DNA of 39,771 nt, from positions 1-39,771 of IMG/VR virus record IMGVR_UViG_3300007734_000675; one strand, given 5' to 3'. Below are positions 17,455-24,123 of the stretch, piece by piece. How positions within the stretch are numbered: position 1 is the stretch's first letter; each line of letters starts with the position of its first letter. The notes beneath the pieces were generated by a model. The model saw only the letters and a program-made list of their open reading frames with translations. It ran no database searches and had not been told where the DNA came from. The position numbers and the translations under genes are program-made. The DNA comes from a virus.

Positions 17455-17850
17455 ATGGCTACAGAGGGAACAAAGTTCCAAGTCAATTACAAGTTAAATG
17501 ATGGAACACTCATCAACTTGTACGCAGCATCAGTTACAGAATTAGAGACAGGTCTTGCTGACCTTGCTATGAACGCAACAAACATTAAGGCTACTGGTAT
17601 TGACTTGAGCGTTGCTCACGTTGCCGGTGCGCCAGCACCAACAGTTGAAACAGTTGCTGCAGCATTTAATGCAACGCCAGTTGCAGCACCACAACCAGTG
17701 GCAGTTAATGCCAATGGATCAGTACATCAATGCCGTCACGGTGAGATGGCTTTCCGTTCAGGAACATCAGCTAAGGGACCTTGGAAGGGTTATATGTGTG
17801 CTGCACCCAAGGGTGCGCTAGATAAGTGCGACACTATCTGGATTAGATAG
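17455..17850 (+). CDS. Unknown protein with C-terminal Cys/His zinc-like module
   Basis: This 131-residue protein has a beta-rich N-terminus (KFQVNYKLNDGTLINLY). An Ala/Pro-rich linker leads to a C-terminal module CRHGEMAFRSG, then KGYMCAAPKG and DKC, likely binding zinc. It follows the nuclease without a gap and abuts whiB. A nucleic-acid-binding partner, for instance a single-strand binder, is possible, but no family was recognised. Confidence 0.7.
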   Translation: MATEGTKFQVNYKLNDGTLINLYAASVTELETGLADLAMNATNIKATGIDLSVAHVAGAPAPTVETVAAAFNATPVAAPQPVAVNANGSVHQCRHGEMAFRSGTSAKGPWKGYMCAAPKGALDKCDTIWIR

Positions 17851-18111
17851 ATGCGCGAGCCTGCAAGTTATGAGGCTCCTAGTTGTGCAAGCGTAGGTGG
17901 CGACTTCTGGTTTCCTGATGGAGAGAAGAACTCTATTACGCTAACCGATGCAGCATTTGCAAAGTCTATTTGCAGAATGTGTCCACATAAAACAGAGTGC
18001 GCTCAGTGGGGTATTGCCAACGAAACTCACGGTGTCTGGGGTGGATTATCTCCTAGAGATCGTAGTTCTATCCGTCGCCAAAAGAAACTGAAAGGGCAAA
18101 ACGTTGCTTGA
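17851..18111 (+). CDS. whiB: WhiB-family iron-sulfur regulator
   Basis: This 86-residue protein has C12, then C41-x2-C44-x5-C50, the four cluster ligands of Wbl proteins. The GVWGG turn (61-65) and a basic C-terminal tail (RRQKKLKG) for DNA contact follow. Wbl proteins bind the principal sigma factor and are essentially confined to actinobacteria and their phages, so this gene fixes the host phylum. It starts directly after the preceding stop. It may redirect host transcription or block a host Wbl protein. Confidence 0.93.
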   Translation: MREPASYEAPSCASVGGDFWFPDGEKNSITLTDAAFAKSICRMCPHKTECAQWGIANETHGVWGGLSPRDRSSIRRQKKLKGQNVA

Positions 18112-18952
18112 GTTATCTCGTGCCTGGGGTGGTGTGCTTACCAAAGCAACACCGCTACCTGATGTATGGGAAGGACTCAAAGCAAAGCAGATTAAGTTCA
18201 GACGTGGACAAGTGTGTATGGTAGCTGCGGCTCCTAATGCTGGTAAGTCTATGTTCGCTCTTATTTATGCTATCAAAGCAAAAGTACCAACGCTATTTTT
18301 TTCAGCAGATACTGATACAACTACAGTGATGATGCGTGGGGCATCTCACGTATCAGGTCATTCGCAGTTAAGTGTTGAAACTAATCTAGCAAGCAATACG
18401 CATTACTACGACCAATACTTTCAAAAGTTAAGTCACATCAAATGGGTCTTTGATTCATCTCCAAGTCTTGATGACATTGAGTTAGAAATCAGAGCTTATG
18501 TGGAACTCTACGGTCACGCTCCAGAGTTGATAGTCATTGATAACTTAATGAATGTTACTGCTGAGACAGATAACGAATGGGCAGGACTTCGTGCAATTAT
18601 GATGGAGTTCCACGATATGGCACGAAAGACCGAGGCTTGCGTACTAGTACTGCATCACGTCTCTGAGCAATCAGAGTATGGCAATCCTAGTAAGCCACCT
18701 CATCGCAGAGCTATTCACGGTAAGGTCAGTCAACTACCGGCGCTGATCTTAACACTTGGTTATGACCCAGTGCAGGCAACCTTGTTGGTTGCTGCAGTTA
18801 AGAATCGCTTTGGACCACACACTGCAGATGGCAGCAATTATGCAACCCTACTGGTAAACTATGCGGCGTGTCAGATAGGTGACCAAGATGCGTTTGGAAG
18901 AATGTTACGACAAGATGTAATGGCTGGATACGATGGAGGATACAATGTCTGA
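18104..18952 (+). CDS. RecA/DnaB-like ATPase (probable replicative helicase-type)
   Basis: The product is 282 residues from TTG 18104, with AAAGGG at 18090-18095 at suitable distance, overlapping whiB by eight bases. APNAGKS (43-49) is Walker A and ELIVIDNL (D146) Walker B. LVLHHVSE is a sensor-like strand and AAVKNRFG lies near the end. This is the RecA-type core found in DnaB/AAA_25 proteins. It lacks the N-terminal DnaB domain and is about 150 residues short of a full DnaB. It probably works with the split primase encoded downstream. Confidence 0.75.
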   Translation: MLELSRAWGGVLTKATPLPDVWEGLKAKQIKFRRGQVCMVAAAPNAGKSMFALIYAIKAKVPTLFFSADTDTTTVMMRGASHVSGHSQLSVETNLASNTHYYDQYFQKLSHIKWVFDSSPSLDDIELEIRAYVELYGHAPELIVIDNLMNVTAETDNEWAGLRAIMMEFHDMARKTEACVLVLHHVSEQSEYGNPSKPPHRRAIHGKVSQLPALILTLGYDPVQATLLVAAVKNRFGPHTADGSNYATLLVNYAACQIGDQDAFGRMLRQDVMAGYDGGYNV

Positions 18953-19148
18953 TGTAATGGAATGGCGCAGCAAGAGTGAGTACGAAGCCCTGTTAGAACG
19001 AGTCAACATATTACAGGCAGACTTGGCTAACTTCGTTGGTGCAATCCTGCAAGCTGGGATTGTAGAACTAGTAAAGGATGAGACAGGTGAACTTGTCTAC
19101 AAGATCAACAAGGTAGTACTAGTAGATGAGTCAGTACAACAAGACTAA
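18945..19148 (+). CDS. Small helical protein, unknown function
   Basis: ATG 18945 has GGAGGA five bases upstream and is preferred over an in-frame ATG at 18933. The product is 67 residues: a heptad-like helix (YEALLERVNILQADLANFVGA) and a short beta tail. It overlaps the ATPase gene and the next gene (19126). Function is not recognised; the position suggests a replication accessory. Confidence 0.65.
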   Translation: MSDVMEWRSKSEYEALLERVNILQADLANFVGAILQAGIVELVKDETGELVYKINKVVLVDESVQQD

Positions 19149-19476
19149 AGGCGCTACCTTTGAGACTGATGTTCTCAAATGGTTTCGCAAAATGGGAGTT
19201 CTTGCTGAACGCTTGACTAAAGCAGGCAGTAAGGATGAAGGAGATATGGTGTGTATTGTGGCGGGGGTTACATACATACTAGAACTCAAGAACCGGCAGA
19301 CCCTTTCCCTGCCGCAGTTCTGGAGAGAAGCAGAAGTTGAGGCGCTTAACTACTCTAAGGCTCGTGGGCTTGGGGAAGTACCATTGCATTATGTAGTGGT
19401 TAAGCGTCGCAACGCTGGAATAGAACAAGCCTGGGTCATTCAGGACCTAGCACAATGGTTAGAGGAGAAGAAGTAA
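19126..19476 (+). CDS. Holliday junction resolvase-like PD-(D/E)XK nuclease
   Basis: This 116-residue protein has GATFETDVLKWFR (E13), RLTKAGSKDEGDM (D40) and YILELKNR (E53-x-K55), the metal-binding core of resolvase-like nucleases. SLPQFWREAE, typical of the actinophage family, follows. It would resolve branched DNA before packaging. The start overlaps the previous gene and the stop overlaps the next ATG (TAATG). Confidence 0.8.
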   Translation: MSQYNKTKGATFETDVLKWFRKMGVLAERLTKAGSKDEGDMVCIVAGVTYILELKNRQTLSLPQFWREAEVEALNYSKARGLGEVPLHYVVVKRRNAGIEQAWVIQDLAQWLEEKK

Positions 19477-19598
19477 TGCCAATACCAGAGGGTGAAATTA
19501 CCACAGCAGAGATACTTGTACCAGAAGTTGTACCAGTTGAGGATGAAGTTATTATTTCTTGGGAAGAAGCCAAAGATGATCTGTCTAAACTGCCTTAA
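19476..19598 (+). CDS. Acidic mini-protein (40 aa)
   Basis: The gene starts in TAATG overlap with the resolvase gene and ends inside the following zinc-finger gene. The product is strongly acidic, Glu/Val/Pro-rich and has no motif. Coupling at both ends supports translation; function is unknown. It could alternatively serve mainly as a translational bridge. Confidence 0.5.
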   Translation: MPIPEGEITTAEILVPEVVPVEDEVIISWEEAKDDLSKLP

Positions 19599-19755
19599 AG
19601 GTGGAGAAGAGAACGGCCTAGCTCACTACAAGAGAGCAGCACATTGGCACGAAAAGTGTGCAGATAAGGGGTGCGTATGCCAACACAAGACTGGAACAGG
19701 TTGGGTAAAGTCAAGAAATTCAAAGGAGACGTTGACGCCAACACCATCCCCATAG
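19576..19755 (+). CDS. Small zinc-finger protein (59 aa)
   Basis: The ATG at 19576 follows GGAAGAAG. The product has MICLNCLKGG, then HWHEKCADKGCVCQHKTG: CxxC plus a His/Cys cluster, consistent with one or two zinc sites. A longer in-frame ORF exists upstream, but its N-terminus has no conserved look and lies in the acidic mini-gene. The 3' end overlaps the CHC2 gene by 79 bases. Nucleic-acid binding is inferred. Confidence 0.6.
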   Translation: MICLNCLKGGEENGLAHYKRAAHWHEKCADKGCVCQHKTGTGWVKSRNSKETLTPTPSP

Positions 19756-20054
19756 GTGCCATTGTTGCTAACTATGGTGGCGAAGTACGTGAGGGTAAGA
19801 GTGTTGCAGTACGTTGTTGTTTACATAGCGACTCACGTCGCTCGGCTGTCATCAATACCTATGACAATTTATATTTCTGTCACACCTGCGGTAAGGGTGG
19901 CAACGCAGTGAACTTAGTCTGCATACTAGAGAGTTTGGATTTCAAAGATGGCCTCAAACGTGCAATCGAAATTGCTACTGGAAGCGGCGCAGCGATACGC
20001 TCAAGCAATAAGTCCGGCGGCGCTAAGCGTTCTCGAAGAACGTGGGATCTCTGA
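19677..20054 (+). CDS. DnaG-type primase, CHC2 zinc-finger part
   Basis: The product is 125 residues from ATG 19677, with AAGGGG six bases upstream. VRCCLHSDSRRS (C47, H50) and YFCHTCGKGGNAVNLV (C68, C71) form the CHC2 zinc finger that reads template in bacterial and phage primases. FKDGLKRAIEIA is the helix that normally follows. The protein ends in a basic Ser/Arg tail rather than continuing to Toprim. The Toprim part is in the next gene in the +1 frame, with a 107-base overlap. Confidence 0.8.
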   Translation: MPTQDWNRLGKVKKFKGDVDANTIPIGAIVANYGGEVREGKSVAVRCCLHSDSRRSAVINTYDNLYFCHTCGKGGNAVNLVCILESLDFKDGLKRAIEIATGSGAAIRSSNKSGGAKRSRRTWDL

Positions 20055-20598
20055 TGCAGTGGCGGCAATGTTTCAACTGGGTACAATCACCGAACCGATT
20101 AACGGTCACGAGATGTATGAAGGTTGGATTTCTATTCCTTACATTACTGCTGGCGGTTCTTGCGTGGGGTTCAAGTTCCGCAGAGTAGATGAAGGCAAGC
20201 CTAAGTATGGCTCACCTACTGGGCAGAAGGCACACCTGTATAATGTAGTTGATGTAACTATTATGTCGCCTTATATTGTTATCTGCGAGGGTGAGTTAGA
20301 TACTGTAATTACTTCCGGTGTCTTGGGTATACCTGCAGTGGGAGTACCAGGAGTTGCAGCGTGGAAGTCACACTTTCCCAAGCTCTTTGGTGGCTATGAA
20401 ACTGTTTATGTTGTAGGCGATAATGATATTAAAGAAGATGGTTCTAACCCAGGGGCAGAGTTTGCTAAGCGTGTCGCAAACGAGGTGATGAACTCAACTA
20501 TAGTAACCTTGCCTGCGGGTATGGATATTAATGACTATTACTTAAAGCACGGGGTAGAAGAGACACGTAAGTTACTGATAGGAGAGTCTAATGTATGA
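19948..20598 (+). CDS. DnaG-type primase, Toprim catalytic part
   Basis: This 216-residue protein has the segment LSVLEERGISDAVAAMFQLG, as found before the Toprim domain of phage primases. VICEGELDTV (E114) and VVGDND (D158, D160) are the Toprim metal residues. The only upstream ATG in frame is 19948, inside the CHC2 gene and without a clear ribosome site. Either it starts there or it is reached by +1 frameshifting from the CHC2 gene. With the ATPase at 18104 it would form the phage priming apparatus. Confidence 0.8.
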   Translation: MASNVQSKLLLEAAQRYAQAISPAALSVLEERGISDAVAAMFQLGTITEPINGHEMYEGWISIPYITAGGSCVGFKFRRVDEGKPKYGSPTGQKAHLYNVVDVTIMSPYIVICEGELDTVITSGVLGIPAVGVPGVAAWKSHFPKLFGGYETVYVVGDNDIKEDGSNPGAEFAKRVANEVMNSTIVTLPAGMDINDYYLKHGVEETRKLLIGESNV

Positions 20599-20998
20599 GC
20601 AAAAGCGAATGGGTAAAAATGTTACAGACTTTGCAGCATATGGGCTTTCAGATCTTGCAGCAGGATTACCAAAGCGAGACGGTAGTAATAAGGCCGACAC
20701 CAATCCGTTAGCAGACCACCCTGCAGTCATTGGCTACCGTGAGAGTGGTGTATCTACCGATGACTTAGTATCCTTTATAGAATCCTTTGCATCTCTTCGT
20801 GCTAGTAGGGTCAGACAAGTAGGCCACGACCAGTACGCTATCGCTAATGGGCAGAAGTTTGAATCATTTGGTGCATCAGATACCATCCGAGAATTGATTG
20901 AAGAGCTGGCAGATGCCAGTAACTATATAGATTTCCTTGCTATCAAACTACTCAACCTTACACAGATAATGGAATCTAAATTGGATTACTGTGACTGA
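20591..20998 (+). CDS. Conserved-looking helical protein, unknown function
   Basis: This 135-residue protein has the middle segment QYAIANGQKFESF and the C-terminal helix TIRELIEELADASNYIDFLAIKLLNL. The latter resembles the helices of MazG-like or dNTP-handling phage proteins, though catalytic residues cannot be assigned. It overlaps the Toprim gene by eight bases and the sigma-like gene by eight (GTGACTGA). Confidence 0.65.
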   Translation: MYEQKRMGKNVTDFAAYGLSDLAAGLPKRDGSNKADTNPLADHPAVIGYRESGVSTDDLVSFIESFASLRASRVRQVGHDQYAIANGQKFESFGASDTIRELIEELADASNYIDFLAIKLLNLTQIMESKLDYCD

Positions 20999-21623
20999 TC
21001 TGGACAAGACTGCTTATGAACTAGCACACTCAGTTGCTTCGACTATCTACCGACGCTATAACAGTTATACAGAACGCTCTGACATTGAGCAGGAGTGTAT
21101 AACGTGGGCGCTAAGTCGTAGTAGTTATATCAATTTCCAACTGGCAGAGACAGATACTGATAAGCGCAAGCACAATGAGCAGCGCATAGCTTGGCAGATG
21201 AGACGCGTAGCAGAGCGCTATGCTCGCAAAGAGAAGGCGGTTAAGTCTGGCTATCTTGTCAACGATGAGGCTTACTATGAGTCAGTTATCGTGGCTCAGT
21301 TGCTTCCATTTGTTATTGCATCTATCCAGAATAATACAGTGATAGAAGTTGCTCAGCATATGGTCCAGGATGGACAGCCAAAGGGTAAGTCTAGTCCGGC
21401 AGAGGGTGGCAACTTACTAGCGATGTTGATTGATATGAAGAAGGCTTATCTATTACTAGAAGTGGGAGATCAAACGCTACTTCGACTGCGCTACTTCGAG
21501 TCCTTTACCTTACAACAAGTAGCACAATACTTAGAATGTGCTATCTCTACTGCAGATCGCAGGTGCGATAAGTCTCTGCGTCGCTTGATTGACCTACTAG
21601 GCGGGGCAAGTCCTTTCAAATGA
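20991..21623 (+). CDS. Sigma-70 region 4-like HTH protein
   Basis: The product is 210 residues from GTG 20991. The C-terminal part, LRYFESFTLQQVAQYLECAISTADRR, has the helix-turn-helix of sigma region 4 (short-circuit to -35 reading). The N-terminus, with SDIEQECITWAL and a basic helical stretch, recalls region 2 but is poorly conserved. It may be a divergent ECF-like sigma factor or a sigma-derived activator for late promoters. It overlaps its neighbours at both ends. Confidence 0.65.
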   Translation: MTDLDKTAYELAHSVASTIYRRYNSYTERSDIEQECITWALSRSSYINFQLAETDTDKRKHNEQRIAWQMRRVAERYARKEKAVKSGYLVNDEAYYESVIVAQLLPFVIASIQNNTVIEVAQHMVQDGQPKGKSSPAEGGNLLAMLIDMKKAYLLLEVGDQTLLRLRYFESFTLQQVAQYLECAISTADRRCDKSLRRLIDLLGGASPFK

Positions 21624-22003
21624 AAGAAGCCGAACTCTTCGAGTACTTAAAAGCTGACCTATACCCAGACTTAGAGAAGTCTGTTGGTATCTTTGATTCC
21701 TTTGACTGTATCTCTAAGCAGGCAGGTCACTACATAGAACTCAAGTGTAGGCATACTCACTATCCCACGCTACTGATTGAAGAGATGAAGTATCGCAAAC
21801 TCATCACCCAATCTGCAGAGCGAGATCTTATCCCGTTCTACATCAATTCGACACCTTTGGGTGTCTTTTCTTTTGACCTAATGGATGTAGCAGAGCCAGA
21901 GTGGGTAAGCCACTGGATGCCAGCGACTACCGAGTTCTCTCGCTCTAATAAGGTAAGCAAGTTAGTAGGTTATCTACCGATTGAGGAGGCAGTGCAGCTA
22001 TGA
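21620..22003 (+). CDS. Putative PD-(D/E)XK nuclease-like protein
   Basis: This 127-residue protein has FDSFDCISKQAGHYIELKCRHTHYP, where an Asp and E39-x-K41 could form a minimal PD-(D/E)XK core. EEMKYRKLI and a beta-rich C-terminus follow. It overlaps the sigma-like gene (ATGA). No named family is certain, and a non-catalytic relative is possible. Confidence 0.55.
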   Translation: MKEAELFEYLKADLYPDLEKSVGIFDSFDCISKQAGHYIELKCRHTHYPTLLIEEMKYRKLITQSAERDLIPFYINSTPLGVFSFDLMDVAEPEWVSHWMPATTEFSRSNKVSKLVGYLPIEEAVQL

Positions 22004-22173
22004 TCTATGAATACGAGTGTCCAGGGTGCGGTGATGTGCGCCAGATAGAACGCAAGATTACAGACCCGGAAGAGACATACATCTGCACTGCTTGTCACAA
22101 TGAGTTCCGGCGCATATGGACCTCTCCTGCTGTTACCTTTAAGGGCAAAGGATTTTATAGTAATGGTGGGTAA
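22000..22173 (+). CDS. FmdB-type zinc-ribbon protein
   Basis: This 57-residue protein has YEYECPGCGDVRQ and YICTACHNEFRRIWTSPAVTFKGKGFY. The two CxxC pairs (C7/C10, C29/C32) and the closing FKGxGFY are hallmarks of FmdB-like small regulators. Function in phages is unknown, perhaps transcription or redox sensing. It overlaps its neighbours at both ends (ATGA; TAATG). Confidence 0.85.
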   Translation: MIYEYECPGCGDVRQIERKITDPEETYICTACHNEFRRIWTSPAVTFKGKGFYSNGG

Positions 22174-22496
22174 TGACTGAAGGTTTCTACAAGACTGATA
22201 CGTTCAAAACATCTAATGATGATACGTGGACTACACCACGTGACTTCTACAATAAATATAATAGAGAGTTTAACTTCACACTAGATGCGGCAGCTCTTGA
22301 ATCTTCTACCCTTGTACCTGATAACTGGTACGGTCCTGATCACCCGGACCAATCAAGGCGTGATGCTTTTACTAGAGACTGGGCTAAGGATAGTGCTGGT
22401 TCTATATGGCTTAACCCTCCATATGGCAGGACTATTAAGGACTGGGTTCGCAAAGCAAACGCCGTTGCCAATGGGGGGGTACAGTCGTATGTCTAG
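22173..22496 (+). CDS. DNA N6-adenine methyltransferase, N-terminal part (frameshifted)
   Basis: The product is 107 residues as read. WTTPRDFYNKYNREFNFTLD, then IWLNPPYGRTIKDWV (NPPY catalytic motif), match phage Dam-type adenine methyltransferases. After NG the frame runs into GGGGGGG (22473-22479) and ends five codons later at TAG. The -1 frame continues with the expected C-terminus. One extra G would restore a protein of about 153 residues. It may be a sequencing error, phase variation, a real mutation or recoding. Confidence 0.8.
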   Translation: MTEGFYKTDTFKTSNDDTWTTPRDFYNKYNREFNFTLDAAALESSTLVPDNWYGPDHPDQSRRDAFTRDWAKDSAGSIWLNPPYGRTIKDWVRKANAVANGGVQSYV

Positions 22497-22633
22497 TACC
22501 AGCTCGTACCGATACTTCTTGGTGGCACGATTACTGCATACATCACGAGATTAGATTTATACGTGGGCGCTTAAAGTTTGGCGCTCAAAAGAACTCAGCA
22601 CCTTTTCCCTCAGCGCTTGTAATTATGAGATAG
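22478..22633 (+). pseudogene. C-terminal part of the frameshifted adenine methyltransferase
   Basis: In the -1 frame after the G7 run, the translation reads VVCLVPARTDTSWWHDY, then EIRFIRGRLKFG and APFPSALVIM. This is the strand-helix layout that closes phage Dam proteins. It has no start codon of its own, so it is expressed only if the frame is restored. Confidence 0.75.
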
Positions 22634-22656
22634 ATAGTTTATTATTTAACCCTTGG

Positions 22657-22670
22657 CAGGCGCCCGCCTG
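22657..22670. other. Perfect GC hairpin CAGGCG-CC-CGCCTG
   Basis: A 6-pair palindrome with a two-base centre lies 24 bases after the methyltransferase remnant and just before the terminator. It may be a protein-binding palindrome or part of the termination region. Confidence 0.5.
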
Positions 22671-22677
22671 TTGAGTG

Positions 22678-22725
22678 CTAGCAAGAAGCCCCCGCCAGTT
22701 ACGGCGAGGGCTTTTTGTTTGCTAG
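22678..22725. terminator. Bidirectional rho-independent terminator between convergent operons
   Basis: AGCCCCCGCC (22687-22696) pairs with GGCGAGGGCT (22703-22712) with one mismatch, followed by a T-run at 22712-22716. An outer stem CTAGCAA (22678-22684) and TTGCTAG (22719-22725) extends it. It lies between the rightward methyltransferase and the leftward transglycosylase and likely stops both transcripts. Confidence 0.88.
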
Positions 22726-22754
22726 GAAAGGGTGAGAAACCTAGCAATATCTAG

Positions 22755-23171
22755 TCAGTACCAGCCGTGTTGAGAGTGGAAGGCAAGGGCTCGGCAAGCA
22801 TTTCCTTGGAAGCGGTGGTTAAGGTATCTAATACCGTGCAAGATTTGGATATCAGGTTGGCTACTTCTCTCTCTAAGGAGCTGAGCAATACCATAAGCAC
22901 TTGATCGTTTGTTATCTGCGAGGTGGTCAAACCTGCTCTCACCGGTCCAAAGGGTGATAAGGCAGTTGATGTTCTTGTGACTGTAACCGAGTGCTTTTGC
23001 GTAACTAATTGTAAGTGCCTTGTTTTCACGCTTCTCCTCCATCGTTGCTTTTGTTCTGTGGTGTATCTGCGGTATGAACGTGGGCGTTAGCCCCGTTCGC
23101 TCGGGTATGAGTACCAACAGTAAGATTACTAAGACCGTCAATACCAACCCACTTCTTGCCCTCTTGCTCAT
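22755..23171 (-). CDS. Membrane-anchored lytic transglycosylase-like protein
   Basis: This 138-residue protein starts with MSKRARSGLVLTVLVILLLV, a positively charged start and one membrane helix. The catalytic part has WTGESRF (E78-S79), then SSAYGIAQLL, QILHGIRYL and AFHSQHGWY, the order seen in phage SLT-type transglycosylases. AGAGGAG lies five bases before ATG 23171, supporting this start although it is nested 146 bases inside the preceding gene. A shorter start at 23042 would lose the anchor. Being outside the late lysis cassette, it may act early on the wall. Confidence 0.75.
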   Translation of the reverse strand: MSKRARSGLVLTVLVILLLVLIPERTGLTPTFIPQIHHRTKATMEEKRENKALTISYAKALGYSHKNINCLITLWTGESRFDHLADNKRSSAYGIAQLLRERSSQPDIQILHGIRYLNHRFQGNACRALAFHSQHGWY

Positions 23172-23307
23172 CAAAACTCCTCTCGATTACAAGCAACTGC
23201 TTGTATGTGTCGGGATATAATTGAGCAAGGCGCACGAGTGCGCGATCTCTTGCCCTGCGATAGTTACGATAGGTAATAGCTTGCTTACCGCTTACCTGCT
23301 TGGTCAT
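23026..23307 (-). CDS. Basic helical protein, unknown function
   Basis: This 93-residue protein has the N-terminal segment YRNYRRARDRALVRLAQLYP, an Arg-rich helix typical of small actinophage proteins. The C-terminal half is polar and low in complexity. It overlaps the membrane mini-gene upstream and the transglycosylase downstream, whose membrane anchor is read from the same DNA in another frame. Nucleic-acid binding is possible. Confidence 0.7.
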   Translation of the reverse strand: MTKQVSGKQAITYRNYRRARDRALVRLAQLYPDTYKQLLVIERSFDEQEGKKWVGIDGLSNLTVGTHTRANGANAHVHTADTPQNKSNDGGEA

Positions 23308-23380
23308 TCACTCTCTCCTCAATGACTATAAGTGCATATGCTACCAGCATTATCACGCCTAAACCTATCCAATACATCAT
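23285..23380 (-). CDS. Single-helix membrane mini-protein (31 aa)
   Basis: The ATG at 23380 overlaps the upstream stop as ATGA, a strong sign of coupled translation. The product is MMYWIGLGVIMLVAYALIV followed by a charged tail, that is, one transmembrane helix. Its 3' end overlaps the next start. It may partner the membrane-anchored transglycosylase encoded just downstream. Confidence 0.6.
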   Translation of the reverse strand: MMYWIGLGVIMLVAYALIVIEERVNDQAGKR

Positions 23381-23628
23381 AGACTTCTACCTAGTGCTTG
23401 GACAATTAGGGCCGTTATGTCTAACGATTGACCTACTAGGTGAGCGTCCTCTTCATCGCTCTCCCACCCAGATACCAGTACGCGAGAGCCAGTAGGTGCC
23501 AGATAGAGCCATTGTAGGCACTGTTCAGGGTCATTACCACCCCACTCGGCTCTCCCCTCCTCGTCCACTACCTCATATAGCAGGATAAGTGGTGACTTCT
23601 TTGGGTGTATGGTGTAGATGTTACTCAC
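23377..23628 (-). CDS. Acidic small protein, unknown function
   Basis: The product is 83 residues from GTG 23628, within a GTGAGTAA overlap. It has YTIHPKKSPLILLYEVVDEE and EWGGNDPEQCLQWLYLAP, then a C-terminal helix ITALIVQALGRSL. It is compact and acidic with no motif. It belongs to the coupled leftward chain. Confidence 0.7.
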   Translation of the reverse strand: MSNIYTIHPKKSPLILLYEVVDEEGRAEWGGNDPEQCLQWLYLAPTGSRVLVSGWESDEEDAHLVGQSLDITALIVQALGRSL

Positions 23629-23749
23629 TCTCTTTCTCCCCCTTCTCCTTGACCTTAATCCATACGAACCCGTCTTGGTGACGGGTAATCTGCCCTAATA
23701 TGTCGAACCATTCTTGATCTACCTCAGCAGTTATCACTCGCTTACTCAT
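23621..23749 (-). CDS. Mini-protein (42 aa), unknown function
   Basis: The start is ATG 23749, with ATG 23752 also possible. The product is MSKRVITAEVDQEWFDILGQ, then a beta strand and a Lys/Glu-rich tail. GAGAGGAGAAG upstream on the minus strand is a good ribosome site. It overlaps both neighbours by about eight bases. Confidence 0.65.
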   Translation of the reverse strand: MSKRVITAEVDQEWFDILGQITRHQDGFVWIKVKEKGEKESE

Positions 23750-23846
23750 CATCTTCTCCTCTCATTGAGCATTGCTGGCATTGGGCATACGCCCACTCTT
23801 GGCTAAACTTATCTTTATCTTGGTTACAGGTTATGCACTTACTCAT
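23742..23846 (-). CDS. Zinc-knuckle mini-protein (34 aa)
   Basis: MSKCITCNQDKDKFSQEWAY is followed by CQQC, giving CxxC-x15-CxxC, a minimal zinc ribbon. It is preceded by GAGGAGGC at good distance. It lies in the overlapping leftward chain. Function is unknown. Confidence 0.65.
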   Translation of the reverse strand: MSKCITCNQDKDKFSQEWAYAQCQQCSMRGEDDE

Positions 23847-24000
23847 CTTTAGCCTCCTCCTCTAGCCCAAAGAGGCGAGACATAGCTGAGTTAGCCCTCT
23901 CTAGGTTCTTGATAGCCTTTGCTATCTCCTCCTGCTTGAGATCTTCTACTGCTTGATTAAGGCATAGGTTAGCCTTAGCTGCTAGATACTCTTCATTCAT
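23839..24000 (-). CDS. Helical mini-protein (53 aa)
   Basis: The gene starts at ATG 24000, directly after the previous TAA. The product is Glu/Ala/Leu-rich and predicted almost all helix (AAKANLCLNQAVEDLKQEE, then KAIKNLERANSAMSRLFG). Function is not recognised; it could oligomerise through a short coiled coil. Confidence 0.65.
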   Translation of the reverse strand: MNEEYLAAKANLCLNQAVEDLKQEEIAKAIKNLERANSAMSRLFGLEEEAKDE

Positions 24001-24123
24001 TTACTTATCCTCCAATTTATTCTGGCACTTAGAGCAATAGATATCATCGCCCTCCCAATATCCGGGCCGGCTGCAATGCCACCACGATACATCGCTATTC
24101 TCTTTCATCTCCCATTTACTCAT
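24001..24123 (-). CDS. Trp-rich zinc-knuckle mini-protein (40 aa)
   Basis: This 40-residue protein has WWHCSRPGYW followed by YCSKCQNKL: three Cys and one His that could form one zinc site. The start lies in an ATGAGTAA overlap with the upstream gene. No function is recognised. Confidence 0.65.
   Translation of the reverse strand: MSKWEMKENSDVSWWHCSRPGYWEGDDIYCSKCQNKLEDK

Noticed and set aside
20040-20054. CTC TGA at the end of the CHC2 gene looked like the RF2-type +1 frameshift site that would fuse the primase parts.
   Set aside because: Shifting there would drop the LSVLEERGIS segment, which looks like genuine primase sequence in the downstream frame, and the CTC to TCT slip pairs poorly.
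22751-23029. GTG-started minus-strand ORF of 92 codons overlapping the transglycosylase, with a GTGA start overlap.
   Set aside because: The alternative frame carries the transglycosylase pattern (GESRF, YGIAQL, HGWY), so this ORF is a shadow despite its good start context.
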